64,000 nt of DNA from Companilactobacillus alimentarius DSM 20249 (GTDB lineage: Bacteria; Bacillota; Bacilli; Lactobacillales; Lactobacillaceae), in the NCBI RefSeq assembly GCF_002849895.1, contig NZ_CP018867.1, positions 1,612,001-1,676,000 on the forward strand, given 5' to 3'. This document shows, in pieces, positions 34,719 to 43,576 of the stretch. Position 1 is the first letter of the stretch; every line of letters begins with the position of its first letter. A program made the position numbers and the translations under genes. The notes below the pieces were generated by a model. That model worked only from the letters and a program-made list of their open reading frames with translations. It had not been told where the DNA came from and searched no databases.

Positions 34719-35464
34719 AACCATTACTAGAAATTAAACATGCTGTCAAAACTATCTATAATGATGACGAAAATTTGAATATTCTCAATGACATTAATTT
34801 ATCTATTAATCCTAAAGATTTTCTAGTCGTCTTAGGGACAAATGGAGCTGGTAAATCAACTTTAATGGATGCCATCACTGGAACCAATGAACTAACTTCA
34901 GGAAAAATTTTATTGAACGGCAAAGATATTACTGATGAGAATTTGGCTAAACGCAGTCGTAATATCAGTCGCGTCTACCAAGATCCAAAATCGGGGACAG
35001 CACCACGAATGACCGTTGCTGAAAATCTACTTTTAGCAAAACGCCGTGGACTACCAAGACGATTGTATTTACGCCACCTAAAGGAAAATCTTCCTGAATT
35101 TCAAAAATTAATCTCCAATTTACCTACCTTAGATAATCGTTTGAATACTTTCACTGAGAAACTCTCTGGAGGTCAAAGACAGACATTAAGTTTTCTGATG
35201 GCAATCATTCAAAAACCCGAGTTATTGTTATTAGACGAACACACAGCAGCTCTGGACCCTCAGACAAGTAAAGACTTAATGGAATTAACTAATAAAGTTA
35301 TTTTGGAAAAAGAACTGACCTGCATGATGATCACACACGACCTCTCCGACGCTATGAACTATGGCAATCGCTTGATTGTTTTGAAAAAAGGAAAAATAAT
35401 TCTTGATCTTGATCAATCCGAAAAAGACAAACTAAAGGAAAAAGATTTACTACAATATTTCTGA
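34715..35464 (+). CDS. trpZ: ABC transporter ATPase (TrpZ-type)
   Basis: A 249-residue ABC ATPase: Walker A GTNGAGKST, Q-loop region SRVYQDPKSGTAP, signature LSGGQRQTLS, Walker B LLLLDEHTAALDP and switch His in MMITHDLSDA. The PKSGTAP stretch after the Q-loop is typical of this importer group. It drives uptake through the upstream permease. Last gene of the three-gene operon. Confidence 0.92.
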   Translation: MKPLLEIKHAVKTIYNDDENLNILNDINLSINPKDFLVVLGTNGAGKSTLMDAITGTNELTSGKILLNGKDITDENLAKRSRNISRVYQDPKSGTAPRMTVAENLLLAKRRGLPRRLYLRHLKENLPEFQKLISNLPTLDNRLNTFTEKLSGGQRQTLSFLMAIIQKPELLLLDEHTAALDPQTSKDLMELTNKVILEKELTCMMITHDLSDAMNYGNRLIVLKKGKIILDLDQSEKDKLKEKDLLQYF

Positions 35465-35500
35465 AACAAACTGCTAAACAACTTAGAACTTTTTTGGGCT

Positions 35501-35545
35501 AATCGAGTAAGAGGTAACAATCAATCACCTTCTACTCGATTTTGA
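35501..35545 (+). terminator. Probable terminator of the trpXYZ operon
   Basis: A 14-bp stem with two central mismatches (ATCGAGTAAGAGGT with ACCTTCTACTCGAT) is followed by TTTTG, 37 bp after the ATPase stop. The T-run is short. Confidence 0.55.
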
Positions 35546-35616
35546 CGATTTGAGTAATTGGGATCGTGCAATAAAGCAATTTCTCCGCGTTCAATCTCAG
35601 TTAAGTGCTGTCCTTT
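35521..35616 (-). pseudogene. Transposase remnant, IS30-like N-terminus
   Basis: A minus-strand frame reads KGQHLTEIERGEIALLHD then PNYSNRQ before a stop. This resembles the N-terminal helix-turn-helix of IS30-family transposases, which starts with HLT..ERG.I..L. There is no start codon and no downstream catalytic region, and a second short frame upstream (to about 35738) is shifted. I take it as a decayed insertion-sequence fragment. The rest of the 325-bp gap 35465-35789 shows no gene. Confidence 0.4.
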
Positions 35617-35789
35617 TGTTCTTTTTATGGTATCCTGTTCTAGCATCAAGGCGAAAATCTTCTTTCATTGTTAGTGTAGGAACTCCAATGATACCTGATT
35701 TTTTACGTCTTGGTGTTCTTTTATTTATTTTTTCTTAAGATGGCTAACTTGATTATAAAATTCGCCAAAGGAAGTATTATGAAAAATAT

Positions 35790-36002
35790 TTAAAAAAATA
35801 AATAAATCCATTTTGACGGATCTAAAATCTTTAAAAAATTATTCAAAAAATTTTTTCTAAAAGTTCCCTTTTGTTTCTTTATTACCCAATCTATCAGTGT
35901 TTTGAAGGTGGCAATTAGTAAACAAATTATTACATAGCTGATTAAAAATATCATTAAATATTCTAGTGCATTATATAGAAAGTTAAAGACGGCTTTTTGC
36001 AT
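35790..36002 (-). CDS. Small membrane protein, possible immunity protein
   Basis: A 70-residue protein with a long hydrophobic helix (about 12-38, LEYLMIFLISYVIICLLIATF) and a basic C-terminal half (VIKKQKGTFRKNFLNNFLK) ending WIYLFF. The start is ATG 36002 with AAGGGTG upstream. It is divergent from a secreted cationic protein 56 bp away. Size, charge and location fit a bacteriocin immunity protein, but I recognise no family, and the role is inferred. Confidence 0.55.
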   Translation of the reverse strand: MQKAVFNFLYNALEYLMIFLISYVIICLLIATFKTLIDWVIKKQKGTFRKNFLNNFLKILDPSKWIYLFF

Positions 36003-36026
36003 TTTTATTTCACCCTTGTTATTGTA

Positions 36027-36051
36027 CCCGTGTACCAATTATAAACACGGG
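36027..36051. promoter_or_regulatory. Inverted repeat over the divergent promoter
   Basis: CCCGTGT and ACACGGG form a 7-bp inverted repeat with an 11-bp spacer. It overlaps a candidate -10 box TATAAA (36040-36045), with TTGTTA 18 bp upstream. It fits an operator for a regulator of both divergent genes; in RNA it would also hide the GGGGA RBS. Confidence 0.5.
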
Positions 36052-36058
36052 GAAAATT

Positions 36059-36544
36059 ATGAAGTCAAGAATTTATAAATCAATATTATTATCAATGAGC
36101 GTAGTAACATTATTTAGTGGTTCTATTTCTGAAACGTTAACAGTGGATGCTGCTACGGAGATTACTTCTTCAGATTCAAATAGTAACGAAATTGATGAAC
36201 TTTTAAATCAATTACCAGAAAATAAACAAACTGAATTTCAAGCATTCGTTTCTGAATATAATATCTCACCTTCAGATCAAATCAGTTGGTTAAATGATGC
36301 TATACAATTTCAAAACACACCAAGTCCAAGATGGAAAGGTTGGTTGGCAAAACAAGCTATTAAATTGGCTTTAAAGAGAGCTGGTAAGTCTGCATCAGAT
36401 GTTTGGATTGCAAAACAAGTCTTAAAATTTAACGGGACTGTTCAGAGTTTTAAAATGGGATTGACTGATTCATTAGTTAGTTTAGGTGTGAATAGAAAGG
36501 TTGCATCTGGAATTGTATCTGGAGTGTCATTTATTGTATTTTAG
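36059..36544 (+). CDS. Secreted cationic bacteriocin-like protein
   Basis: A 161-residue protein with a Sec signal peptide (residues 1-32, SVVTLFSGSISETLTVDAA). An acidic, Ser/Asn-rich pro-like region follows (33-90). The C-terminal part of about 70 residues is Trp-containing, basic and amphipathic: RWKGWLAKQAIKLALKRAG, and it ends GVNRKVASGIVSGVSFIVF. This layout (leader, acidic segment, cationic helix-rich core) is like pore-forming bacteriocins or toxins. I recognise no named family. It is divergent from a small membrane protein and lies between transposase remnants, which suggests transfer. Activity is inferred only. Confidence 0.6.
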   Translation: MKSRIYKSILLSMSVVTLFSGSISETLTVDAATEITSSDSNSNEIDELLNQLPENKQTEFQAFVSEYNISPSDQISWLNDAIQFQNTPSPRWKGWLAKQAIKLALKRAGKSASDVWIAKQVLKFNGTVQSFKMGLTDSLVSLGVNRKVASGIVSGVSFIVF

Positions 36545-36616
36545 GATCAATTAAATGTCATTATAATATAGTAAGTAATAGTCACTAAAGTAATATTAGT
36601 GGATATTTTCTTAATT

Positions 36617-36655
36617 AAAAACATCCTTCGATTCAATCAGAAGGATGTTTTTAAT
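36617..36655 (+). terminator. Terminator of the secreted cationic protein gene
   Basis: An 11-bp stem AAACATCCTTC/GAAGGATGTTT with a 9-nt loop is followed by TTTTAATA, 75 bp past the stop codon. Confidence 0.85.
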
Positions 36656-36758
36656 AACCGTAAATTGTAAAATTAATCCGAACGCCTAAGCAAAAAATAC
36701 CCATAGTAAATGCTTTACAATGGTTAGTGACTAAACAGACCATGAAGGAAACATTACT

Positions 36759-36988
36759 ATGAGCATATCTACTTTATCACAATTTGATCGTGGAGCCATT
36801 TATCAATTATTTAATTAGTGAAGTGAACTAGTTCGGACATGAAACCAAACCAAGGGAGTTAATTATGGTCAAATTTGAATAAAGCAGTGGTTGAGAGCAT
36901 ATTTCATATTTTAAAAATAGGTACAATTTTTAACTCTAACTATGAATCCTGTGAAAAATTGAGAAAATCAAAAGAATTAGCCGGATAG
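36759..36988 (+). pseudogene. Transposase remnants (IS30-like N-terminus, IS3-like C-terminus)
   Basis: Two plus-strand fragments follow each other. 36759-36818 reads MSISTLSQFDRGAIYQLFN and stops, like the N-terminus of IS30-type transposases. 36866-36988 reads WSNLNKAVVESIFHILKIG onward to KLRKSKELAG and stops, like the DNAVVES-FFHILK region of IS3-family OrfB. Neither has a full catalytic domain. They mark a graveyard of insertion sequences to the right of the bacteriocin-like genes. The rest of 36545-37116 shows only the terminator and AT-rich sequence. Confidence 0.65.
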
Positions 36989-37116
36989 AATACTGGATAC
37001 CCTCCGACCAACTAGCTTCTTTATTAATTCATTAGACTTATCCCTAAGATTATTTTGCTTTATTTTCCTTAAATCATTTTTGGAAGATCTTTTAAATTTT
37101 ACTTTGTAAGTACCTA

Positions 37117-37254
37117 CTATACTTCGTCCCAATTTACGCCGTCTGTAATATCAATAAATCCTGAATCATCTTCCTCGGCTTTATGTACCTTATCCAGAGT
37201 ACCATCATTCATGAGATATAATGTTGCTTGAATTGGGTTTAATGATCTTTGCAT
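37117..37254 (-). CDS. Small acidic protein, unknown function
   Basis: A 45-residue frame, MQRSLNPIQATLYLMNDG at the N-terminus and an acidic C-terminus (SGFIDITDGVNWDEV). The start is ATG 37254 with GGAG 9 nt upstream. No membrane segment, no recognised family. It lies alone between transposase remnants and an amino-acid permease. It could be a real small protein or chance; the RBS favours a gene. Confidence 0.4.
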   Translation of the reverse strand: MQRSLNPIQATLYLMNDGTLDKVHKAEEDDSGFIDITDGVNWDEV

Positions 37255-37459
37255 TGTATTATCTCCACTTTTCAAGTTATTATGATGTACGCTTTTAAGT
37301 ACGTCAATTGAGAAAGCTCGATAACTCATTGCCGAGATCAATCAGTGTCTCATTCTAAGTTGAAAAAAGAGATGACAATTACTTGTGACTGCGTTATCAT
37401 ATATTCCATGTTCATAACACATCTGTTCATTAATAATGAACAAAAGAATTGAGGTCAAT

Positions 37460-38842
37460 ATGGCAAAGGAAAATTTAAGTCGTAGTTTATCCTCTCGACA
37501 AATGCAAATGATTGCTTTGGGAGGAACTATTGGTGTGGGTCTATTTATGGGGTCCGCTTCAACTATAAAATGGACTGGTCCTTCAGTCTTACTAGCCTAT
37601 GGATTAGCAGGTTTAATCTTATATATGGTTATGCGTGCTTTAGGAGAGATGCTTTACGTTGATCCATCAACTGGATCGTTTGCCAAGTATGCTACAGAGT
37701 ATCTTCATCCCGTTGTCGGTTTTTTGACGGCCTGGAGTAACGTCTTCCAATACTTGGTCGTCGGCATCAGTGAGGTTATTGCGGTAGGAACTTATCTGGA
37801 ATTTTGGTTTCCAACTATGCCCAAGTGGATTGCTGGTGTTGTAGTCGTTGTAACGTTATGCTTAGCCAACCTTTCATCGGTTAAAGCTTACGGAGAATTG
37901 GAATTTTGGTTTGCTTTAATCAAAGTCTTAACTATTATCATGATGATTATTTTAGGGTTCTTCGTTATCGTATTTGGAGTTGGTAATCACGGTCATCCTG
38001 TCGGTATTAGCAATCTTTGGACACATGGTGGCTTCTTTACCGGCGGTTTGAAAGGATTCATCTTTGCTCTATCAATCGTCGTTGCTTCCTATCAAGGAAT
38101 TGAAGTCATCGGAATTACTGCTGGGGAAGCTGAAAATCCTCAAGAGAATATTGTCAAAGCCATTCGTTCAATCGTTGGACGTATTTTAATCTTCTATATT
38201 GGTGCTATATTTGTTATCGTAGCAATTTATCCTTGGAATAAGCTGGGGACTATCGGATCACCATTTGTTGAAACGTTTGCTAAAGTTGGAATCACTTTTG
38301 CTGCTGAAATCATCAATTTTGTCATGTTAACGGCTGCTATGTCTGGTTGCAATTCTGGTATTTTCAGCTCGAGTCGTATGCTTTATACACTAGGATTAGA
38401 AAAGCATTTACCTAAATCATTTACGAAATTATCCCGTCATAACGTACCTTATATTCCTGTTTTAACAATATCTATTGGAATTCTTTTAGGTTTGATTTTG
38501 AATTATTCACTGCCACTGTTACTGCATACATCTAACAATATTTTTGTCATTGTTTATAGTTCCAGTGTCTTACCTGGTATGGTTCCTTGGTTCGTTATCC
38601 TCTTTAGCGAATTACGTTTTAGAAAAATCAACAAAGAAAAAATGAAGGATCATCCTTTCAAAATGCCACTCTTTCCTATTAGTAATTATTTAGCTATTAT
38701 AGCTTTAATAATTATCTTAATCTTTATGTTCTTAAATCCGGAAACAACTGTTTCTCTATTAGTAGGGGTTGTCTTCTTAGTTGTCATGACCCTCATTTAC
38801 TTCTTAAAAGAACATCGAAAAAACCGTCGAGCACATGTGTAA
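37460..38842 (+). CDS. APC-family amino acid permease
   Basis: A 460-residue transporter of the amino acid-polyamine-organocation superfamily (AAT group, GabP/ProY/AapA-like) with twelve helices; the first carries ALGGTIGVGLFMGSAS, and EVIGITAGEAENPQENI follows helix 6. It imports an amino acid with protons; proline, alanine/serine or GABA are common for the group, and the sequence does not decide. The start is ATG 37460 behind GAGG. Single-gene unit ended by a strong terminator. Confidence 0.9.
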   Translation: MAKENLSRSLSSRQMQMIALGGTIGVGLFMGSASTIKWTGPSVLLAYGLAGLILYMVMRALGEMLYVDPSTGSFAKYATEYLHPVVGFLTAWSNVFQYLVVGISEVIAVGTYLEFWFPTMPKWIAGVVVVVTLCLANLSSVKAYGELEFWFALIKVLTIIMMIILGFFVIVFGVGNHGHPVGISNLWTHGGFFTGGLKGFIFALSIVVASYQGIEVIGITAGEAENPQENIVKAIRSIVGRILIFYIGAIFVIVAIYPWNKLGTIGSPFVETFAKVGITFAAEIINFVMLTAAMSGCNSGIFSSSRMLYTLGLEKHLPKSFTKLSRHNVPYIPVLTISIGILLGLILNYSLPLLLHTSNNIFVIVYSSSVLPGMVPWFVILFSELRFRKINKEKMKDHPFKMPLFPISNYLAIIALIIILIFMFLNPETTVSLLVGVVFLVVMTLIYFLKEHRKNRRAHV

Positions 38843-38887
38843 AAAAATAGACTAAGGTAATCGTACTTTGATTACCTTAGTCTATTT
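38841..38887. terminator. Bidirectional terminator, permease and nitroreductase
   Basis: A perfect 17-bp stem (AATAGACTAAGGTAATC and complement, loop GTACTTT-like) with A7 on the left and TTTATC on the right, between convergent genes. Confidence 0.92.
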
Positions 38888-38926
38888 ATCTTAATACTCG
38901 AAAACTGAATGTTATATTCCGCTCTC

Positions 38927-39574
38927 TTACATAAAATCAGTAACATCTTTAACGTTATAACGAACTGACTTAGTATAGTCACCTTCTGGTTTACCAATAG
39001 CAACGGCTGTAACTGGAATAAATCTTTCACTATCCAAACCAAAGGTTGAAGCAATTTTACCGAAATCATAACCTGACATTGGATTTGCTTCATAACCGTG
39101 AGCACGTGCAACTAGTAATAATTGCATTGCGGCCATACTGCCGTCGATTGTAGCGTCTTTTTCAAGGAAACTTCTATCAGCGTGTTCGTACAATGGCAAG
39201 AACGTCTTAAAGACTTTGTCACGTTCCTCGGGACTAATTTGACCATTCTCACAAGCCTTATTCCAAACATCACGATACTTGTAATGTGATTGTGTATCAC
39301 CTAAAACGAAAATAACAGCTGAACTACTATCAGTCTGTGGGTAATTGAAGGGCATCATAACTGAATGTGCTTTCTTCTTCCCTTCTTCATCGTCACAAAC
39401 GACGAAATGCCATGACTGGAGGTTGCAAGCTGAAGGAGCTGTGATTGTCTCTTCGAGCATTTCTGAGATTTCCTCACGAGGAATCTTTACATCACTTTGA
39501 AACTTTCTATATGAATGGCGATCGAACATAATATCTTTAAAATCATTATTAACTAAATTCTTTGTTTCATCCAT
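38927..39574 (-). CDS. Nitroreductase-family FMN oxidoreductase
   Basis: A 215-residue nitroreductase: FDRHSYRKFQSD (FMN-binding), APSACNLQSWHFVV, and NPMSGYDFGKI with VAIGKPEGDY near the C-terminus. It binds FMN and reduces nitro compounds, quinones or similar acceptors with NAD(P)H. The start is ATG 39574, 9 nt after AGGAG; the ATG at 39583 touches the RBS. A cre-like box lies 55 bp upstream, so it may be catabolite-controlled. Confidence 0.9.
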   Translation of the reverse strand: MDETKNLVNNDFKDIMFDRHSYRKFQSDVKIPREEISEMLEETITAPSACNLQSWHFVVCDDEEGKKKAHSVMMPFNYPQTDSSSAVIFVLGDTQSHYKYRDVWNKACENGQISPEERDKVFKTFLPLYEHADRSFLEKDATIDGSMAAMQLLLVARAHGYEANPMSGYDFGKIASTFGLDSERFIPVTAVAIGKPEGDYTKSVRYNVKDVTDFM

Positions 39575-39628
39575 TAATTTCATCTCCTAATATTCATCAT
39601 ACTTAATTTTACCGTTTCAAGCAGACTA

Positions 39629-39642
39629 TGTAAACGTATTCA
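39629..39642. promoter_or_regulatory. cre-like site upstream of the nitroreductase gene
   Basis: TGTAAACGTATTCA matches the cre consensus at 13 of 14 positions and lies 55 bp before the nitroreductase start. Confidence 0.6.
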
Positions 39643-39703
39643 CAAGCGAAATATCCGGCTAATCAACTAAAGATTATAAATAAAATCTAAAAAGTACTAA
39701 GTA

Positions 39704-39994
39704 TTAGAAATGTCTCACATTATCTTCAAAGACTTTGTTGCCATCGTACTCTTTTCCATTTACTACAAAACTATTATTATCACGCAGCTTTACTTCAGGG
39801 CCTATCCAATACCAAGCAGGTGTCAATGTGAGTAATCCACCATAAGGAACAGCACCCTTTTCAAATAAATGCGTCTCAGTATAGTACATACTGCCCTTTG
39901 CATAACGAATTGATCCATCTTCATAATCAACCTTTAAATAAAAATTGGGTAATAAGTTAACTGATACTACTTTTGGAACTTTTTTCTCATTCAT
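39704..39994 (-). CDS. Conserved-looking small protein, unknown function
   Basis: A 96-residue soluble protein: VSVNLLPNFYLKVDYEDGS at the N-terminus (a pattern loosely like DUF2442 proteins), then aromatic-rich AWYWIGPEVKLRDNNSF. No signal peptide or membrane segment. RBS GGAGAA precedes the ATG. A weak cre-like box (12 of 14, 40036-40049) lies upstream. I do not recognise the family with confidence. Confidence 0.55.
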   Translation of the reverse strand: MNEKKVPKVVSVNLLPNFYLKVDYEDGSIRYAKGSMYYTETHLFEKGAVPYGGLLTLTPAWYWIGPEVKLRDNNSFVVNGKEYDGNKVFEDNVRHF

Positions 39995-40035
39995 CTTAAT
40001 TCTCCCTCATTTTTTATTTGGACAAACCATCATTA

Positions 40036-40049
40036 TGGTTACGCTTTCA
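40036..40049. promoter_or_regulatory. Weak cre-like site
   Basis: Read on the minus strand, TGAAAGCGTAACCA matches the cre consensus at 12 of 14 positions, 42 bp before the 96-residue protein gene. Confidence 0.4.
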
Positions 40050-40105
40050 TTGTGTGATTTCTATTTTAATATTTCAAGTATAATTTTTTCTTTAATTAAC
40101 ATATT

Positions 40106-40148
40106 CAAAAAGACTCAACGTAGAAATCATCTACATCGAGTCTTTTTT
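40106..40148. terminator. Terminator of the MmpL gene
   Basis: A stem of AAAAGACTC and GAGTCTTTT with an inner GTAGA/TCTAC stem, A5 on the left and T6 on the right. On the minus strand it follows the MmpL stop by 11 nt. Confidence 0.88.
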
Positions 40149-40159
40149 ACTAATAGGGA

Positions 40160-43100
40160 TTATTCTTTTTTATCCTTATTTTTACTAGTCTTAAGTCCGT
40201 GTTCACGCATTTCGTGGAATTCAGTCAAACTGATTACACTGGAAAGTGTTAATGGAAGTAAGAAGACTAAGGCGACTAATCCGATAATTACACCTAGGGC
40301 AACTTGAATCAATGTTGTAACACCACTAGGAATCAAAGCAGCGAAGGTACCACTTAGAATAATTGCGGCACTGATAACAACTGCACCGATTGCTGTAGCG
40401 GCTCGTAACATTTGATTCTTCAACTCGGCATCATCGTGATCATCCTTATAACGAATCATCAAGAAGATACTGTAGTCGACACCTAAGGCCATCAACATAA
40501 TGAATGTGAAGAATGGTGTATTCCAACTCAATAATGGTCTACCTAAGAAGGTAGCGGAAATGATACGTGTTAAGCTCATGGAAATTGCATAAGCTGCTAA
40601 CAAAGTACCGATAATCATCATTGGTTGCAATAACGATTGGATAACGACGATCAAAGCAATTCCAATACCAATTAACATGATAATGGCTGTTCTTTGGAAA
40701 TCGCCATTAGCTAAGGTTCTCAAATCATTATCTTGTGATGTTTGACCACCAATAGCTATTTGAGCATCGCCTAAAGCACCATGCTTAACTTGAGCCTTGA
40801 TATCTTTTTGAAGACGTTTGAATTGAGTATTAGCTTTAGTTGAATTTGGATCACCCTTCAAGACAACTGTCATCGTTGTGATCTTGTTGTTGTCAGCCAT
40901 ATATGTATCTAGAGCTGGCTTAAAGGTCTTAGATTTAATCGTAGACTTAGGTAAGTAGAAATCTTTTCCAATATATGACTTACGTAACTCTGTCAAATAT
41001 TGATTCATTGTATCGTTACCTTCAGACAAACTAGCTAATCCATCTGAGGCATCCCCTAAACCACTTTGCAATTGATCAACTTGTGAAGACATTGCTTGAA
41101 GCTTAGTATTTAGAGTTTGAACACCAGTATTAACTTGTTGACTAGCGGATGAAACTGTACTTGCACCGCTATTCAAAGTTGAACTTGAAGAATCCAGAGT
41201 ACTTGTACCACTAGCTAAGGTACTTGCACCACTAGCAAGTTGTGAGTTAGCACTAGCTAAAGTTCCAGCACCAGAAGCCAATTGACTTGCACCACTAGCG
41301 ACTTGGTTTGCACCAGAAGCTAGAGTTTGCGTAGCACTAGATAATTGACTGATTTGACTAGTCATTCCAGGCAATGCACTTGTAAATTGACTGATACCAC
41401 CATTTAAGGTTGAAGTACCGCTGTTTAATTGATTAATGCTGCTTACTAATGTAGCAATCTGACTCGTACTCAATTGGCCATTTGTCATTTGTGAAATGGC
41501 ATTAGATCCTTGCATTTGTGCAAGCAATGGTCTTAATTGATTAACTGCTGTAGTCAATTGATTCATTTGTGTAGCTAAAGTTTGACTACCAGAATTCAAT
41601 TGTTGAACTTGACTAGATAAGGTAGGCAAACTAGCTGAGGCACTGCTTACACTAGAAGCCAATTGATTGGAACCGCTGGCTACTTGACTAGCACCAGAAG
41701 ATAATGTTTGGCTACTTGATGAAAGCGTATTGGCACCAGAAGCTGCTTGACTACTACCAGATGCAAGTTGTTGAGCACCTGAATTGGCACTTGAAACACC
41801 TGCTGTGTAGCTATTAATACCAGATTGTAGTTGTTGAGTCCCACTAGCTAATTCTTGAGTTCCATCAGCTAATTCCTGAACCTGACTCATACTGCCACTG
41901 ATATTAGCATTACTTAATTGAGTATTGGCATCATCCAAACCAGATTTAATCTTATTTAGACCCTTCTTAGAAGTATCCAATCCCTTAGTAATTGTCTTCA
42001 ACTGATCACCCAAGTACATGGAACTGATCTTATTGCCACCGGGTTCAGTTACAGAAGCAACAGTTTTAACGCCGTCTTCTTTTTGAACGTATTGTGTCAA
42101 TTGATCAATTGCAGCTAACTTAGATTGAGTATTTAATTTACTGTCATTTTTAATATAAACAGTTATTGGAGCTGTCATACCTTTAGAGAAATGATCTTGA
42201 ATTACTTCGTAACCAGCTTTTGACTGATAGCTGCTTGGTAATTCATCAGCGTTATTAAAGTTCAAATCACCATTCATAGTTAAAGCAAATGGAATTGCTA
42301 AAGCAGCGATGACTACCAACACGATGGCTGGTTGAGCTAAAGCGGCCTTAGATAATCCATGCCATAAACGACTTGAACTACTACCGCTAGAAATCTTACT
42401 TGGCCAGAATAGTTTTGGTCCAAGTGTTGCCATAAAGAACATGTTCAATGTCAATAGAACTGGCAATAATACTAGAACACCAATAGCAACAGCGGAAGCA
42501 CTCTGATAGAACGAGAACTTAGCTAACCATAGAACTGAGAATCCAATCAGAACTGAAAGTCCTGAATAAAGCACTGTTCTACCACCATGTTTTCGCGTCG
42601 AGCGCATAGCTTCTACCGGATCTAGTCCGTCTGCCAGCGCTCCCTTAAAGTAATCATACAGTAGGATATTGTAATCCGTACCAATACCAAACAAGACAAC
42701 CACTAGAAAGACTTGGGTAAAGTTAGAAATTGGAAATCCTACATGCTGGGCCAAATTCATTACGATACTTAAACTGGTAATGAAGGCTACACCAACATTT
42801 AGCAGCGAAATAATAGGTACGATTGGAGAACGGAATACCAAGATCAATACAATGAAGATAAAGATAATCGCAATTACTTCAGTCTTTTGAATACCTTTTT
42901 CCGTTACAGTTGAGAAATCATCGTTCAACGGATCAACACCAGTAATGTAGGTTTTGATTCCTGATACTTTCAACTGCTTATTCAAAGCATTAACTTGATG
43001 CTTAACGGTTCCATTTTCCTTAACCGTTATTTGAGCCAATTGCGTCGTTTTATCCTTAGAAATTAACTGTTTCCGAGTTTCGGCGTTATCGCTTGGACCC

Positions 43101-43411
43101 ATGATATTTGTTACGTCCAAACCTGATTGGTCCTCAAGATCGTCTAACGTACTCTCAATATCACTTGATTGACTAGAAGAAAGCTTACTATTGTGATTGC
43201 TAAAGACAGCCGTATATGTACGAACTGACTTATTATTGTTAGCTTTTTTCTGAATCTTATTAGCTACCTCACTTTCAACGGTGCTAGGTAACTGTATACC
43301 CCCATTTTCTCGAACTAACGCCGAGACATTAGGCATAGCCACAATTGCTATAAGAACCACTACGATCCATGCAATTAACGCTGGCCATTGTTTCTTGCGA
43401 AAATCATTCAT
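40160..43411 (-). CDS. MMPL/RND-family exporter with long Gly/Ser/Ala repeat domain
   Basis: A 1083-residue RND-type transporter. Two halves each have an extracellular loop and a six-helix RND block (about 170-360 and 895-1060; LFGIGTDYNILLYDYFKG, MALGVDYSIFLMIRYKD carry the Asp residues of the proton path). Between them, about residues 500-790 form a low-complexity coiled domain of repeats such as QLASGASTLASG. It probably exports lipids or hydrophobic compounds, or spans the wall. ATG 43411 follows AAGGGA. A TetR gene lies divergently upstream and probably represses it; single-gene unit. Confidence 0.9.
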   Translation of the reverse strand: MNDFRKKQWPALIAWIVVVLIAIVAMPNVSALVRENGGIQLPSTVESEVANKIQKKANNNKSVRTYTAVFSNHNSKLSSSQSSDIESTLDDLEDQSGLDVTNIMGPSDNAETRKQLISKDKTTQLAQITVKENGTVKHQVNALNKQLKVSGIKTYITGVDPLNDDFSTVTEKGIQKTEVIAIIFIFIVLILVFRSPIVPIISLLNVGVAFITSLSIVMNLAQHVGFPISNFTQVFLVVVLFGIGTDYNILLYDYFKGALADGLDPVEAMRSTRKHGGRTVLYSGLSVLIGFSVLWLAKFSFYQSASAVAIGVLVLLPVLLTLNMFFMATLGPKLFWPSKISSGSSSSRLWHGLSKAALAQPAIVLVVIAALAIPFALTMNGDLNFNNADELPSSYQSKAGYEVIQDHFSKGMTAPITVYIKNDSKLNTQSKLAAIDQLTQYVQKEDGVKTVASVTEPGGNKISSMYLGDQLKTITKGLDTSKKGLNKIKSGLDDANTQLSNANISGSMSQVQELADGTQELASGTQQLQSGINSYTAGVSSANSGAQQLASGSSQAASGANTLSSSSQTLSSGASQVASGSNQLASSVSSASASLPTLSSQVQQLNSGSQTLATQMNQLTTAVNQLRPLLAQMQGSNAISQMTNGQLSTSQIATLVSSINQLNSGTSTLNGGISQFTSALPGMTSQISQLSSATQTLASGANQVASGASQLASGAGTLASANSQLASGASTLASGTSTLDSSSSTLNSGASTVSSASQQVNTGVQTLNTKLQAMSSQVDQLQSGLGDASDGLASLSEGNDTMNQYLTELRKSYIGKDFYLPKSTIKSKTFKPALDTYMADNNKITTMTVVLKGDPNSTKANTQFKRLQKDIKAQVKHGALGDAQIAIGGQTSQDNDLRTLANGDFQRTAIIMLIGIGIALIVVIQSLLQPMMIIGTLLAAYAISMSLTRIISATFLGRPLLSWNTPFFTFIMLMALGVDYSIFLMIRYKDDHDDAELKNQMLRAATAIGAVVISAAIILSGTFAALIPSGVTTLIQVALGVIIGLVALVFLLPLTLSSVISLTEFHEMREHGLKTSKNKDKKE

Positions 43412-43507
43412 TATAATCACATTCCCTTAATCGAAATCAGATATCCATACTTGGACAGTTGTAAAAATACAAAGGTAATGATAAGGTTAAATACGAAATA
43501 GAGCAAG

Positions 43508-43529
43508 AGACAAGTCTTGGAGTTTGTCT
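43508..43529. promoter_or_regulatory. Candidate TetR operator 1
   Basis: AGACAA and TTGTCT form a 22-bp interrupted palindrome (10-bp spacer) in the divergent mmpL-tetR region. It shares the GACAA/TTGTC core with the next palindrome. Confidence 0.55.
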
Positions 43530-43534
43530 AATAA

Positions 43535-43558
43535 TTGACATTTTATGAAAATTGTCAA
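43535..43558. promoter_or_regulatory. Candidate TetR operator 2
   Basis: TTGACATTTT and AAAATTGTCAA form a 24-bp near-perfect palindrome, 18 bp before the TetR start. Its left half could also serve as a -35 box. Two such sites next to each other fit autoregulation plus repression of mmpL. Confidence 0.6.
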
Positions 43559-43576
43559 AAATCGAGGCGCTTACAT

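Noticed and set aside
35550..35738. Plus-strand 62-codon frame between trpZ and the island
   Set aside because: No RBS or family; the minus strand carries a better supported transposase-like fragment.
40900..42000. Tandem DNA repeats read as a possible CRISPR array
   Set aside because: The repetition is codon-level repetition within the MmpL coding sequence, without identical repeats or unique spacers.
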